A DNA stretch of 64,000 nucleotides from an uncultured Chitinophaga sp. (GTDB lineage Bacteria > Bacteroidota > Bacteroidia > Chitinophagales > Chitinophagaceae), in assembly GCF_937898475.1 (NCBI RefSeq), contig NZ_CALEJS010000039.1:124001-188000 (forward strand). Reading direction: 5' to 3'. Position numbers and translations under genes: made by a program. Positions 8,945 through 15,875 of the stretch are shown here, in pieces (within the stretch, counting starts at the first letter, position 1; each line of letters starts with the position of its first letter). Below the pieces are notes generated by a model. The model did not search any database. It was not told where the DNA came from and worked only from the letters and a program-made list of their open reading frames with translations.

Positions 8945-9296
8945 TCAGTTATCAGTTGTCAGCAGCGCGTTTTCAGATGAGCGTATTTAGCGGAGTATGG
9001 ATGATCCGGGGGTAAGCAAATAGTAATAATGATGTAACAGACATAACCCAATCAAAGATGTCTGCCGCCAACAATGATCCGTCTCCGGACCACGGGCTCC
9101 AGGCCGTACCGTTTATGGTGGCGGGCAAAAGCATTGAACACCCGCGGTATGGATTGTGGCCAGTGGACTGCAGACCATTGTTACTGGAAACGTTTGGGCC
9201 TGAGCGGGTACCATTGGCAACTGATAACTGACAACTGGTTATTGATTACTGAATATTGAATATTGAACACTGCATACTGCATACTAACATCTATAT
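8945..9296. repeat. Large nested heptad element (TCAGTTA / CTGATAA type)
   Basis: Outer left arm: TCAG recurs at 8945, 8952 and 8959. Outer right arm: CTG, TTG or CTA recurs at 9221, 9228, 9235, 9242, 9249, 9256, 9263, 9270, 9277, 9284 and 9291, eleven consecutive units of exactly 7 nt. The left arm GTCAGTTATCAGTTGTC is complementary to the start of the right arm (GCAACTGATAACTGAC). Inside the loop a second set, TGG/CAG/TTG at 9150, 9157, 9164, 9171, 9178 and 9185, is partly complementary to about 9080-9105. No convincing gene lies in this stretch. Confidence 0.75.
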
Positions 9297-9407
9297 CTAT
9301 TATTTAAGCAGTAATAGCTAATCACCTTACTTTCCCCCGCCATTTACAGGCAGCAACGCGCCATTTATAAAAAAATTATTAATTCAGCAAAAAAAACGCT
9401 GGCGAAT

Positions 9408-9438
9408 TTTGTGTAGTGAAAAAATAAAAATATCTTTG
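9408..9438 (+). promoter_or_regulatory. Bacteroidota sigma-A promoter of short-ORF module I
   Basis: TTTG at 9408-9411, a 19-nt spacer and TATCTTTG at 9431-9438. This matches the Bacteroidota consensus TTTG-N19-TAnnTTTG exactly. It reads into the short ORF at 9458. Confidence 0.75.
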
Positions 9439-9457
9439 TAACAGCAAAAGAGAAAAA

Positions 9458-9553
9458 ATGTCACGCAATCTTCAACATACAATTTCTGCGGTGTCCTGTA
9501 AGCTAAAGAAGCAGGTCAGGAGCGGATTGCGGGCATGTTGCACCAATTGTTAA
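9458..9553 (+). CDS. Short ORF A1, 31 residues, Cys/Arg-rich tail
   Basis: A 31-codon frame beginning ATG 9458 after an A-rich leader (AGAGAAAAA), just downstream of a consensus promoter and followed by a strong terminator. The peptide begins MSRNLQHTISAVSCK and ends LRACCTNC, so it is basic with four cysteines. A second frame at 10714-10803 is related: both have SA near residue 10-11, a nearby S-x-K, and RAC at the C-terminus in the same reading frame. The two transcripts also share non-coding patches after the stop (ATCAA-GTGAT and ATATAAC-GAAA). It may be a leader peptide, a small secreted or toxic peptide, or part of an sRNA. No function is known. Confidence 0.45.
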   Translation: MSRNLQHTISAVSCKLKKQVRSGLRACCTNC

Positions 9554-9581
9554 CAGAATAAGTTATCAAGTGATATAACAG

Positions 9582-9617
9582 AAAGTCCCGCAGAGAAAAT
9601 GCGGGACTTTTTTTGCT
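9582..9617 (+). terminator. Rho-independent terminator after short ORF A1
   Basis: The stem AAAGTCCCGCA pairs with TGCGGGACTTT across a loop of 7 nt, followed by a run of T. It lies 28 bp past the A1 stop codon. Confidence 0.92.
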
Positions 9618-9632
9618 TTAGAGAGAAAGTAA

Positions 9633-9761
9633 TGATGACTGAGCACCAAACAAAGCAACCAGCAACTGTCGATCGTGTTAAATTATTGCCAAAAGGCATG
9701 CGGATAACACGTACAGGAGATGTTGTGCCCCAGGTATCAACCGGACCAGGAATACGATAGT
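9633..9761 (+). CDS. Short ORF B1, 42 residues
   Basis: A 42-codon frame starting ATG 9633 (or ATG 9636), only about 16 nt after the T-run of the preceding terminator and preceded by AGAGAGAAAG. It has no promoter of its own, so it would be expressed only by read-through of that terminator. The peptide is basic: MMTEHQTKQPATVDRV, then KGMRIT, ending TGPGIR. The stretch around AGGCATGCGGATAAC resembles AGGTATGCGATAAC in the short ORF at 10878, which has the same position in the second module. It is followed by another terminator. Coding status is uncertain. Confidence 0.35.
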
Positions 9762-9786
9762 AAAACGGCCCTAGTTTTGCTATAGG

Positions 9787-9822
9787 AACCCGGTTCGTTG
9801 ATACAGCGAACCGGGTTTTTTG
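9787..9822 (+). terminator. Rho-independent terminator after short ORF B1
   Basis: An 11-bp stem (AACCCGGTTCG with CGAACCGGGTT) followed by a T-run. It closes short-ORF module I, about 80 bp before the DinB gene. Confidence 0.92.
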
Positions 9823-9900
9823 TTTTAAATATTCATATAGTTATGTACTAGCCCGTATACACTAGGATCAGGAAGGTGCATAACCCCAAATAGTGAGATC

Positions 9901-10467
9901 ATGAGAAACGTTATTCAAGTTGTAAGAGAGGCTTTGCTTACCAACTTCAGAGAGTTGGATACCTGGTTTGAAAAAGAGCCGGCTTTACTGGATTTTAAAC
10001 CCGGCCCGGATCAGTGGAACGCTCACGAAGTGCTGGAGCACATCAGCCTTACCAATTATTTCCTGTTGCTGATCATCAACAAGGCAACACGCAGGGCGCT
10101 GGAACGTAAGAAGAACGGCCACAATGTGGTGCTGCCCGGCGACTACTTCAACAAGTTTGAGCAGATAGATGTGATAGGCAGTAAATCTTTTGGATGGATC
10201 CGCCCCGATCACATGGAGCCTACCGGCATGAAAGACATGCAGGAGATCAGGGCATTGCTGAAGCAACAGTTTGCACAGTGCTGGTATAACCTCAGCCTGT
10301 TGCAGAACGGGGAAGGGTTGCTGGTGTTTACGAATATGTCTGTAAACAACCTGGGCAAGCTGGATATCTACCAGTATATCTACTTCCTGACCAAACATAT
10401 TGAAAGGCATATCCGCCAGTTGCAACGCCTGCAGAAGCAGTTTGCAACCAGCATGGAATTGATATAA
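9901..10467 (+). CDS. DinB-family protein
   Basis: A four-helix-bundle DinB/YfiT-type protein of 188 residues. The metal-binding histidines are visible: H47 in NAHEVLEH, and H166 and H170 in KHIERHIRQ. Members include thiol-dependent S-transferases and stress-induced proteins; the exact reaction here is unknown. The name comes from DNA-damage-inducible Bacillus DinB, not from DNA polymerase IV. It sits between two copies of a short-ORF/terminator module, an arrangement that may be chance. No LexA-type box was recognised upstream. Confidence 0.85.
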   Translation: MRNVIQVVREALLTNFRELDTWFEKEPALLDFKPGPDQWNAHEVLEHISLTNYFLLLIINKATRRALERKKNGHNVVLPGDYFNKFEQIDVIGSKSFGWIRPDHMEPTGMKDMQEIRALLKQQFAQCWYNLSLLQNGEGLLVFTNMSVNNLGKLDIYQYIYFLTKHIERHIRQLQRLQKQFATSMELI

Positions 10468-10529
10468 ACGGTCGACCAAGCCTCATCTGTTGTTGTTAAT
10501 CCTGCTTTCGGAGTTCATTTATATCTGGG

Positions 10530-10625
10530 TCCATGGTCCATGGTTAATAGTCCGCAGTGAATGCGCAATACAGTTGCTATATGACGGAGAAATTGTTCCG
10601 GATTATCGTCCATGGGCTATGGACC
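10530..10625. repeat. Heptad-phased inverted repeat, TCCATGG type
   Basis: Left arm units start at 10530, 10537, 10544 and 10551 (TCCATGG, TCCATGG, TTAATAG, TCCGCAG). Right arm units start at 10595, 10602, 10609 and 10616, then ACC at 10623. The right arm reverse-complemented lines up with the left arm over about 29 nt with few mismatches (GGTCCAT-G-CCATGG core). The loop is about 35 nt. There is no T-tract. It lies between the DinB gene and short-ORF module II. Confidence 0.75.
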
Positions 10626-10650
10626 TTTTCAAAAAAAAGACGGTGAAAAA

Positions 10651-10682
10651 TTGTACTATCTATAATAATCACTGTATCTTTG
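10651..10682 (+). promoter_or_regulatory. Bacteroidota sigma-A promoter of short-ORF module II
   Basis: TTG at 10651-10653, a 21-nt spacer and TATCTTTG at 10675-10682. The -7 box is identical to that of module I, and the spacer is within the range reported for Bacteroidota. It reads into the short ORF at 10714. Confidence 0.65.
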
Positions 10683-10713
10683 CTCCGTTAATTTTTCATA
10701 AAACAAACATAAC

Positions 10714-10803
10714 ATGCGATACATTCATACTAACATACAATCAGCGATGCCATCCGCGAAGGTGGACAATCGTAGGTGCCGGGCATGTTATTATTATCGA
10801 TAG
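10714..10803 (+). CDS. Short ORF A2, 29 residues, paralogue of A1
   Basis: A 29-codon frame starting ATG 10714, about 30 nt after the -7 box. The peptide begins MRYIHTNIQSAMPSAK and ends RRCRACYYYR. It shares with the frame at 9458 the block S-A-x-(x)-S-x-K and the RAC tail, with the 10-mer CGGGCATGTT encoding R-A-C in the same frame in both. The nucleotide patch ACATACAAT and patches after the stop are also shared. This conservation of frame is the main reason to think it is translated. It is followed by a terminator and a second short ORF. Function unknown. Confidence 0.45.
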   Translation: MRYIHTNIQSAMPSAKVDNRRCRACYYYR

Positions 10804-10828
10804 ATCAAAGTGATTTATGTATATAACG

Positions 10829-10862
10829 AAAAGCCCGGCTTACTGAAAAGCCGGGCTTTTTT
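10829..10862 (+). terminator. Rho-independent terminator after short ORF A2
   Basis: The stem AAAAGCCCGGC pairs with GCCGGGCTTTT across a loop of 10 nt and is followed by T. It lies 25 bp past the A2 stop, almost the same spacing as in module I. Confidence 0.93.
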
Positions 10863-10877
10863 GTTACCAGGTGGAGT

Positions 10878-10967
10878 ATGATCAGGATAGCGGAAAACAT
10901 ATGGAAATGGTTCGGGCTTGACCTTGACAATGTCAGGGTCAACAGGGCAAGGTATGCGATAACGTAA
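10878..10967 (+). CDS. Short ORF B2, 29 residues
   Basis: A 29-codon frame starting ATG 10878, about 15 nt after the preceding T-run, with GGTGGAG as a good ribosome-binding site and no promoter of its own. The peptide begins MIRIAENIWKWFGLD and ends RARYAIT. Its 3' end (AGGTATGCGATAACG) resembles AGGCATGCGGATAAC in the short ORF at 9633. A strong hairpin (TTGACC with GGTCAA, inner GACA with TGTC, 10918-10942) lies inside the frame, so a structured RNA is a fair alternative. It ends just before a terminator. Confidence 0.35.
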   Translation: MIRIAENIWKWFGLDLDNVRVNRARYAIT

Positions 10968-10991
10968 TATAGACCTAAACGTTATTTAAGC

Positions 10992-11024
10992 GCCCTGCCC
11001 GTGTATAACGAGCAGGGCTTTTTT
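10992..11024 (+). terminator. Rho-independent terminator after short ORF B2
   Basis: The stem GCCCTGC pairs with GCAGGGC and is followed by six T. It closes short-ORF module II. The remaining bases up to rtcB (11025-11216) show no further feature that I recognise. Confidence 0.88.
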
Positions 11025-11216
11025 GTAAGATATTTTTTCGTCTCTGTTTGCATTGATCCCAATTCAAAAGCGCCGTAACGCTTGATGTCTTGTATTCAAC
11101 TTTACCAGGGGCCGGCAGCAAACAAGGGCTGCGAGTGCACTGGTAAAGCACTGAATACGGAAAATGAAACAAGCCTTTTCCACCATGAATTGTAAACAAA
11201 CATATCTGCTACTGTT

Positions 11217-12611
11217 ATGACAAGACTGAAACTTACCTGTACAGCACTTCGTAGCATCGGGTTCCCCGAGGGGCCCGTTATAAACCTGGCCATCAGCGCT
11301 ATGGAACAGCAGTTCAAACACCATACTGAAGAAGCCGCCCTGCACATCCTTAAACAGGTACTGACCGATCCTTTATCTTATCTCTCTGACAGCGCCCTCA
11401 GGAAAGTAGCGGGGCGGTTGATGGAAACCCCGGGGGATAAGGACACCCCCCTTAAAGAAATTCCGGTGCCTTATGAAATATATGGCGCGGGCTTTATTGA
11501 AACAGGGGCCATTCAGCAAATGAACAATGCGGTGCGTTTGCCCGTGGCAGTAGCCGGGGCGCTGATGCCCGATGCACACCAGGGTTATGGCCTGCCGATT
11601 GGCGGCGTGCTCGCGGCGAATAATGCGGTGATACCTTATGGCGTAGGGCTGGACATAGGCTGCCGCATGTGTCTTAGCATACTGGACCTCCCGATAAGTC
11701 AGCTGGAGAAACGGGCCGCGCGTTTTGAGCAGGCGCTCCTGCAACACACCCGTTTTGGCTGCAGTGGAGAATGGGAGGCCCCGGCAGAGGATACAGTGCT
11801 GGAACATCCGCTTTTCCGCGAGCTGCCGCTGCTGCGCCGCCTGCAGCAAAGAGCCGCATTGCAGCTGGGCACTTCAGGCGACGGTAACCATTTTGTTGAC
11901 TGGGGCATTGTGCAAATCAGCGGCACGAATGATTTTAACCTGCCGCCGGGCGCCTATATCGGTCTGTTGTCTCACTCCGGTTCCCGTAACCTGGGCGCAC
12001 AGGTAGCCACTTATTATACCCGCCTTGCCCGTGAGCTGTGCTCCTTACCTGCTGCCGCGCAGCACCTGGCCTGGCTGGAGCTCGATACCGAGGCAGGGCA
12101 GGAATACTGGCGGTCTATGAACCTGGCGGGCAGTTATGCAAGCGCCAGTCATCATCTTATACACAGCCGTCTTATGAAGGCCATGGGGGCACAACTGCTG
12201 GCCAGAATAGAGACGCCTCACAATTTTGCATGGAAAGAGATCCACAACGGGCAGGAACTGATTGTGCACCGTAAAGGCGCAATGCCTGCGGGTAAAGGAG
12301 TAATGGGTATTATCCCGGGTTCTATGACAGCATCCGGTTATATTGTGCGGGGAAGGGGAGAAGCGCGTTCCCTGCAATCTGCCGCGCATGGAGCAGGGCG
12401 CCGCATGTCTCGTGCAAAGGCAGCAGCTGCTATTTCTGAAGAGGAGCTGGGCAGCCAACTGGAAGAGCAGGCCGTAACACTGTTTGGCGGTGGGCCAGAC
12501 CAGGCGCCGCGGGCGTATAAGAATATCAGTGAAGTGATGGCGGCGCAAAGCAGCCTGGTAGATGTGATAGGAAGTTTCCGCCCGAAGATTGTGCGGATGG
12601 CAGCGGAATAA
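11217..12611 (+). CDS. rtcB: RtcB-family RNA-splicing ligase
   Basis: RtcB joins RNA ends carrying 2',3'-cyclic phosphate or 3'-phosphate to 5'-OH, with GTP and Mn2+. Visible blocks are MPDAHQGYGLPIGGV, GVGLDIGCRM (Mn-binding cysteine), GTSGDGNHFVDWG, SHSGSRNLG, VHRKGAMPAGKG and AAHGAGRRMSR. In the last, H391 fits the histidine that is guanylylated, judged by its distance from the C-terminus. It is 464 residues, with about 80 residues before the core. No RtcA cyclase or RtcR regulator is adjacent, so its role (tRNA repair, ribosome repair or stress) cannot be read from context. Confidence 0.93.
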   Translation: MTRLKLTCTALRSIGFPEGPVINLAISAMEQQFKHHTEEAALHILKQVLTDPLSYLSDSALRKVAGRLMETPGDKDTPLKEIPVPYEIYGAGFIETGAIQQMNNAVRLPVAVAGALMPDAHQGYGLPIGGVLAANNAVIPYGVGLDIGCRMCLSILDLPISQLEKRAARFEQALLQHTRFGCSGEWEAPAEDTVLEHPLFRELPLLRRLQQRAALQLGTSGDGNHFVDWGIVQISGTNDFNLPPGAYIGLLSHSGSRNLGAQVATYYTRLARELCSLPAAAQHLAWLELDTEAGQEYWRSMNLAGSYASASHHLIHSRLMKAMGAQLLARIETPHNFAWKEIHNGQELIVHRKGAMPAGKGVMGIIPGSMTASGYIVRGRGEARSLQSAAHGAGRRMSRAKAAAAISEEELGSQLEEQAVTLFGGGPDQAPRAYKNISEVMAAQSSLVDVIGSFRPKIVRMAAE

Positions 12612-12628
12612 GAAGGCAGGTATAAAGT

Positions 12629-12643
12629 CTACAAAAATTGTAG
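12629..12643. promoter_or_regulatory. Small palindrome before the hydroxylase gene
   Basis: CTACAA-AAA-TTGTAG is a perfect 6-bp inverted repeat in the 100-bp gap after rtcB, and a third TTGTAG half-site lies at about 12671. It could be an operator of the gene at 12712. There is no T-run, so it is not a standard terminator. Confidence 0.3.
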
Positions 12644-12711
12644 GGTAATTAAAATAAATACCTTATTATTGTAGCTGTTTACCACCACCTTATTTTGATT
12701 GCTCAGATCCT

Positions 12712-13926
12712 ATGCATTTAAATCACATGGCCTGGGCCATTCCGCTGTTCCTGTTTTTTATGGGAATAGAATACTGGGTGGCGCGTAAAAAAGGATGGAA
12801 GTATTTTACCTTCAGTAATTCCATCACCAATCTGAATGTCGGCATTGCCGAACGTCTGCTGGACACCTTTACGGTGGGCATCTTTTACTTTGTTTATGAT
12901 TATCTGCACCGGCATTTCGGTGTCTTTGACATACGCTCCGGCGTACTGTTATGGATAGCCTTGCTGATCTGTACAGATTTTATCTGGTACTGGTACCATC
13001 GCCTGGCGCACGAGATAAACATCCTGTGGGGCGCTCATGTGGTGCACCACCAGAGCGAAGATTTTAACTATACGGTATCTGCACGCATCACGGTATTCCA
13101 GGCATTTGCCCGGATGATGTTCTGGTCTGTATTGCCGGTGATCGGTTTTCCGCCGGCTATGATCATCAGTGTGCAGCTGGTGCATGGCCTGTATCCTTTC
13201 TTTATCCATACCCGTACTATCGGGAAGCTGGGCATACTGGAGTATATACTGGTTACGCCTTCTCATCACCGTGTACATCATGCCAGCAATGAAAAATATC
13301 TTGACAGGAACTATGGCGATGTGCTGATCATCTGGGATAAGATCTTCGGCACTTTTGCAGCGGAAGATGAGGAGCCGGAGTATGGCCTCACGAAGCCGCT
13401 CAACAGCCATAGTTTTTTGTGGCAGCACTTTCATTTCCTGCTGGAGATTGTGTATGCCTACCGCAGGGCGGAGGGTTGGAAACAGAAATGGAAGGTGGTA
13501 TTCGGGAAGCCGGATCACATTAACCCGGGCATCAGGCCAGTATTGGAGGAGCGTTTTCTGTTCCGCAACAGTACCGGTGCAGCTACCCGGCGGCTGCAGC
13601 ATTATGTGTTGGGCCAGACGGCGGTTATTATTGCGGTGCTGTTCTTTTTCCTGTTGCTGGAAGAACAGGCGCCGGTGTTCATCCAGGTATGTATTACCCT
13701 GGTGATATTGCTAACGCTGGTGAACAGCGGCGCTATACTGGAGCAGCGCAGATGGGTGTTTTACCTGGAGTATGCCCGTTTGCTGGTGGTGTTTATTGCC
13801 GTGTATTACTGCTGGCCGCATCCCGCCTTACTGTGGACGGCGGCATTGGTGCAGCCCCTGATCCTTTATTTTAAGGCAACTATTGAACAACGCTATCTGC
13901 GCCTTTTGTACGGCGCACCCGCTTAA
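12712..13926 (+). CDS. Sterol desaturase / fatty acid hydroxylase family membrane protein
   Basis: A di-iron membrane hydroxylase. The histidine clusters are complete: HRLAH at about residues 96-100, HVVHH at 109-113 and SHHRVHH at about 184-190. Hydrophobic segments surround them and four more lie in the C-terminal third (from about residue 300), a layout like alkylglycerol monooxygenase. At 404 residues it is longer than a minimal family member because of that C-terminal membrane part. The substrate is probably a lipid in the inner membrane; which one cannot be said. It is followed closely by a tRNA-Cys-like gene. Confidence 0.88.
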   Translation: MHLNHMAWAIPLFLFFMGIEYWVARKKGWKYFTFSNSITNLNVGIAERLLDTFTVGIFYFVYDYLHRHFGVFDIRSGVLLWIALLICTDFIWYWYHRLAHEINILWGAHVVHHQSEDFNYTVSARITVFQAFARMMFWSVLPVIGFPPAMIISVQLVHGLYPFFIHTRTIGKLGILEYILVTPSHHRVHHASNEKYLDRNYGDVLIIWDKIFGTFAAEDEEPEYGLTKPLNSHSFLWQHFHFLLEIVYAYRRAEGWKQKWKVVFGKPDHINPGIRPVLEERFLFRNSTGAATRRLQHYVLGQTAVIIAVLFFFLLLEEQAPVFIQVCITLVILLTLVNSGAILEQRRWVFYLEYARLLVVFIAVYYCWPHPALLWTAALVQPLILYFKATIEQRYLRLLYGAPA

Positions 13927-13937
13927 GATACTATGCA

Positions 13938-14007
13938 GGTTACGTGGCCGAGAGACGAGGTAAAGGTCCGCAAAACCTTCACGGCGGTTTGAATCCGTCC
14001 GTAACCT
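13938..14007 (+). tRNA. tRNA-Cys (GCA), divergent, possibly a pseudo-tRNA
   Basis: A 70-nt cloverleaf can be drawn: acceptor GGTTACG/CGTAACC (7 bp), D stem GCC/GGT, anticodon stem AAGGT/ACCTT with loop CCGCAAA (anticodon GCA at 13970-13972), and T arm GGCGG-TTTGAAT-CCGTC. The discriminator base is T, as required for Cys. CCA is not encoded. Oddities: position 33 is C instead of the near-universal U, and the D loop lacks the usual GG. The acceptor stem also continues for five more pairs outward (ATGCA with TGCAT), making a 12-bp stem followed by five T. It may be a functional divergent tRNA, a decayed copy, or a tRNA-shaped terminator for the flanking convergent genes. Confidence 0.65.
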
Positions 14008-14015
14008 GCATCTTT

Positions 14016-15140
14016 TTACACCCGGATATAGATCTTACGTTTATCCATCCACCAGCCCAGCAGTCCGAACAGGCCTACATGGAACAGGGCAAAGAGCAGG
14101 GAGCCCGGGTAATTGCCCCCGATGGGCCGGAATATATGTTCGTACAGCCAGCCGTAGAGGTTCTGATTGGGCCCGGTGCGAACCAGGAAGTATAGTTTTA
14201 CCAGCACCCCGGACATTACGTAGATGAACAAAGGATTTTTGCCATATACCTCAAAGAAGCCAGCGGTACGTTTCCAGCCCCTGAATTCTATTGCATACAT
14301 TAATATGGCCAGCAGCAGGAGGGCAATACCAACGGTATACAGTACATAGGAGCTGGTCCAGATCTTCTTATTGATGGGGAACACCAAATCCCAGCAGAGG
14401 GCTGCAAACACCAGCAGGCAGCCGCTGATCAGCAGACCGCATAACATGGGAAAATCCTTTCCTTTCTGCTGGATATAGGAGCCGGCGATGTAGCCGAAGA
14501 TCACATTGCATACTGCGGGGAGGGTACTGAGGATACCTTCGGGGTCAAAGGGTACGCCTTCGCCCCGGTACATGTGCTGAGGCCCCAGCAGCCACTTGTC
14601 CAGCCGTAGTCCGGCGTAACCCTCCAGGCTGTAAGGATCGTTCTGCCCGAAAGCCAGCAGGATCCACCAGTAGACCAGTAAGATACAGCCGGCTATGAAG
14701 AAGGCCCGGCGTTCGCCTGCGAAGTGGATAATGAGGGCGCCTATGCCGTAGCAGAGGGCTATACGGGGGAGTACGCCGAGGATGCGCAGCTGAGATAAGG
14801 GCTTGACTACCAGCTGTTCGCCCTCCCATTTAAAGAAAGGGAACCAGTTGAGCACCAGGCCAATCAGGAAGATCAGCAATGTCCGTTTTAATATTTTCCT
14901 CAGCGCAACCTGGTGGCCCTGAGTTTCGTATTTCTTCATGGCAAAGCTCATGGCATTGCCTACTGCGAAGAGGAAGAAGGGAAATACCAGGTCGGTAGGC
15001 GTACAGCCGTGCCAGTGTGCATGTTTTAGCGGCGTGTATACGTAAGACCAGCTGCCCGGGTTGTTGACAAGGATCATCCCGGCCACGGTAAGGCCGCGGA
15101 ATACATCCAGCGATAGGAAACGTTGTGTAGGTTGGCTCAT
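14016..15140 (-). CDS. DUF5009 / HGSNAT-like membrane acyltransferase
   Basis: A polytopic membrane protein of 374 residues with about ten hydrophobic helices. The N-terminal block LSLDVFRGLTVAGMILVNNPG and the following HWHGCTPTDLVFPFFLFAVG mark the heparan-alpha-glucosaminide N-acetyltransferase/DUF5009 family. The histidine in that region is the likely acetyl carrier in the eukaryotic relatives. In bacteria these proteins are thought to acylate sugars across the inner membrane; the substrate is unknown. It lies 15 bp before an ECF sigma gene on the same strand, downstream of it, so the two may share a transcript. It converges with the tRNA-Cys-like gene. Confidence 0.88.
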   Translation of the reverse strand: MSQPTQRFLSLDVFRGLTVAGMILVNNPGSWSYVYTPLKHAHWHGCTPTDLVFPFFLFAVGNAMSFAMKKYETQGHQVALRKILKRTLLIFLIGLVLNWFPFFKWEGEQLVVKPLSQLRILGVLPRIALCYGIGALIIHFAGERRAFFIAGCILLVYWWILLAFGQNDPYSLEGYAGLRLDKWLLGPQHMYRGEGVPFDPEGILSTLPAVCNVIFGYIAGSYIQQKGKDFPMLCGLLISGCLLVFAALCWDLVFPINKKIWTSSYVLYTVGIALLLLAILMYAIEFRGWKRTAGFFEVYGKNPLFIYVMSGVLVKLYFLVRTGPNQNLYGWLYEHIFRPIGGNYPGSLLFALFHVGLFGLLGWWMDKRKIYIRV

Positions 15141-15155
15141 TAAGTTAAGCGGAAA

Positions 15156-15653
15156 TTAATAGGAGGTGATCTGTCTTTTCAGCATTTTCCGTGCAAAATG
15201 GATACGGCTTTTGATGGTTCCCATAGGCTCGTGCAGCATATCGGCAATTTCATAATATTTAAAACCTTCATAATACAGTAGAAAAGGGCGTTTGAAGAGG
15301 ACAGGAAGACGGTAAATAGCGTATTGTATATCTTTCATCCGCAGGCTGCTTTCGGCTTCGTTGTTAACGTAGGAATGCTGCAGCAGGGCGAGGTCGCGGG
15401 CTACATGGTCCTGGAAAAGCTGTTGTTTGGCTTTGCGGCGGTAATGGTTAATGAACAGGTTCCGCATGATGGTGAAGAGCCAGGCCCGGATATTGGTGCC
15501 TTCCATATATTTTTCCTGGTGAACGAGTGCGCGGTACATGGTTTCCTGGTAGAGGTCGCGTGCGGTTTCCGAATCTCTGGTAAGCACTATTGCAAAAGGC
15601 TTCAGGAAGTCAGACTGATGCAGCAACAGGTCAGCAAATTCGGGGGAAGACAT
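15156..15653 (-). CDS. ECF-type RNA polymerase sigma factor
   Basis: A 165-residue sigma factor with region 2 (ARDLYQETMYRALVHQ, then NIRAWLFTIMRNLFINHYRR) and region 4 (LFKRPFLLYYEGFKYYEIADML, then MGTIKSRIHFARKML). This is the usual ECF length. No anti-sigma gene is adjacent; the downstream gene is the DUF5009-type membrane protein. It is divergent from the long polysaccharide operon starting at 15876, with a 222-bp AT-rich gap between, so it could control that operon, but no ECF promoter pair was recognised. Confidence 0.93.
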   Translation of the reverse strand: MSSPEFADLLLHQSDFLKPFAIVLTRDSETARDLYQETMYRALVHQEKYMEGTNIRAWLFTIMRNLFINHYRRKAKQQLFQDHVARDLALLQHSYVNNEAESSLRMKDIQYAIYRLPVLFKRPFLLYYEGFKYYEIADMLHEPMGTIKSRIHFARKMLKRQITSY

Positions 15654-15875
15654 TTTTGACTGATTTTACTTATAGCTAATTTAAACAAAAAAAGCGGGAA
15701 ATCCTAAAATAGCGGGTTGATATATAATGAGAAACTATTATTTTGCTGATTTTCATTCAGCTAATGCAAATAGGTTATTTTTAATAGATTTGCACCTGAT
15801 TTGCCCATGCCCCGCGGGGTAAAATAGGTTGGATGGAGGTTTTGTTAATTAATCGAGAAAGTCATTTTTGAATTC
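15654..15875. promoter_or_regulatory. AT-rich divergent intergenic region before the polysaccharide operon
   Basis: A 222-bp gap between the ECF sigma gene (minus) and the first export gene (plus). Two -7-like boxes face the operon: TTATTTTG near 15749, about 20 bp after a TTG at 15717, and TAGATTTG near 15786, which fits TAnnTTTG but lacks a clear upstream TTG. A GC-rich palindrome CCCCGCGGGG is at about 15810. It probably holds the operon promoter; which box is used cannot be decided. Confidence 0.4.

Noticed and set aside
8945..9296. CRISPR array
   Set aside because: The period is 7 nt, with no 20-40 nt repeat and spacer pattern and no cas genes near. It was kept as a heptad element instead.
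9901..10467. DNA polymerase IV (dinB of E. coli)
   Set aside because: The 188-residue protein has the DinB/YfiT four-helix histidine motifs and no polymerase motifs; the shared name is historical.
9400..11024. Retron or other reverse-transcriptase element
   Set aside because: The cluster of inverted repeats, short transcripts and terminators looked like a candidate, but no reverse transcriptase, recombinase or effector gene lies within the window.
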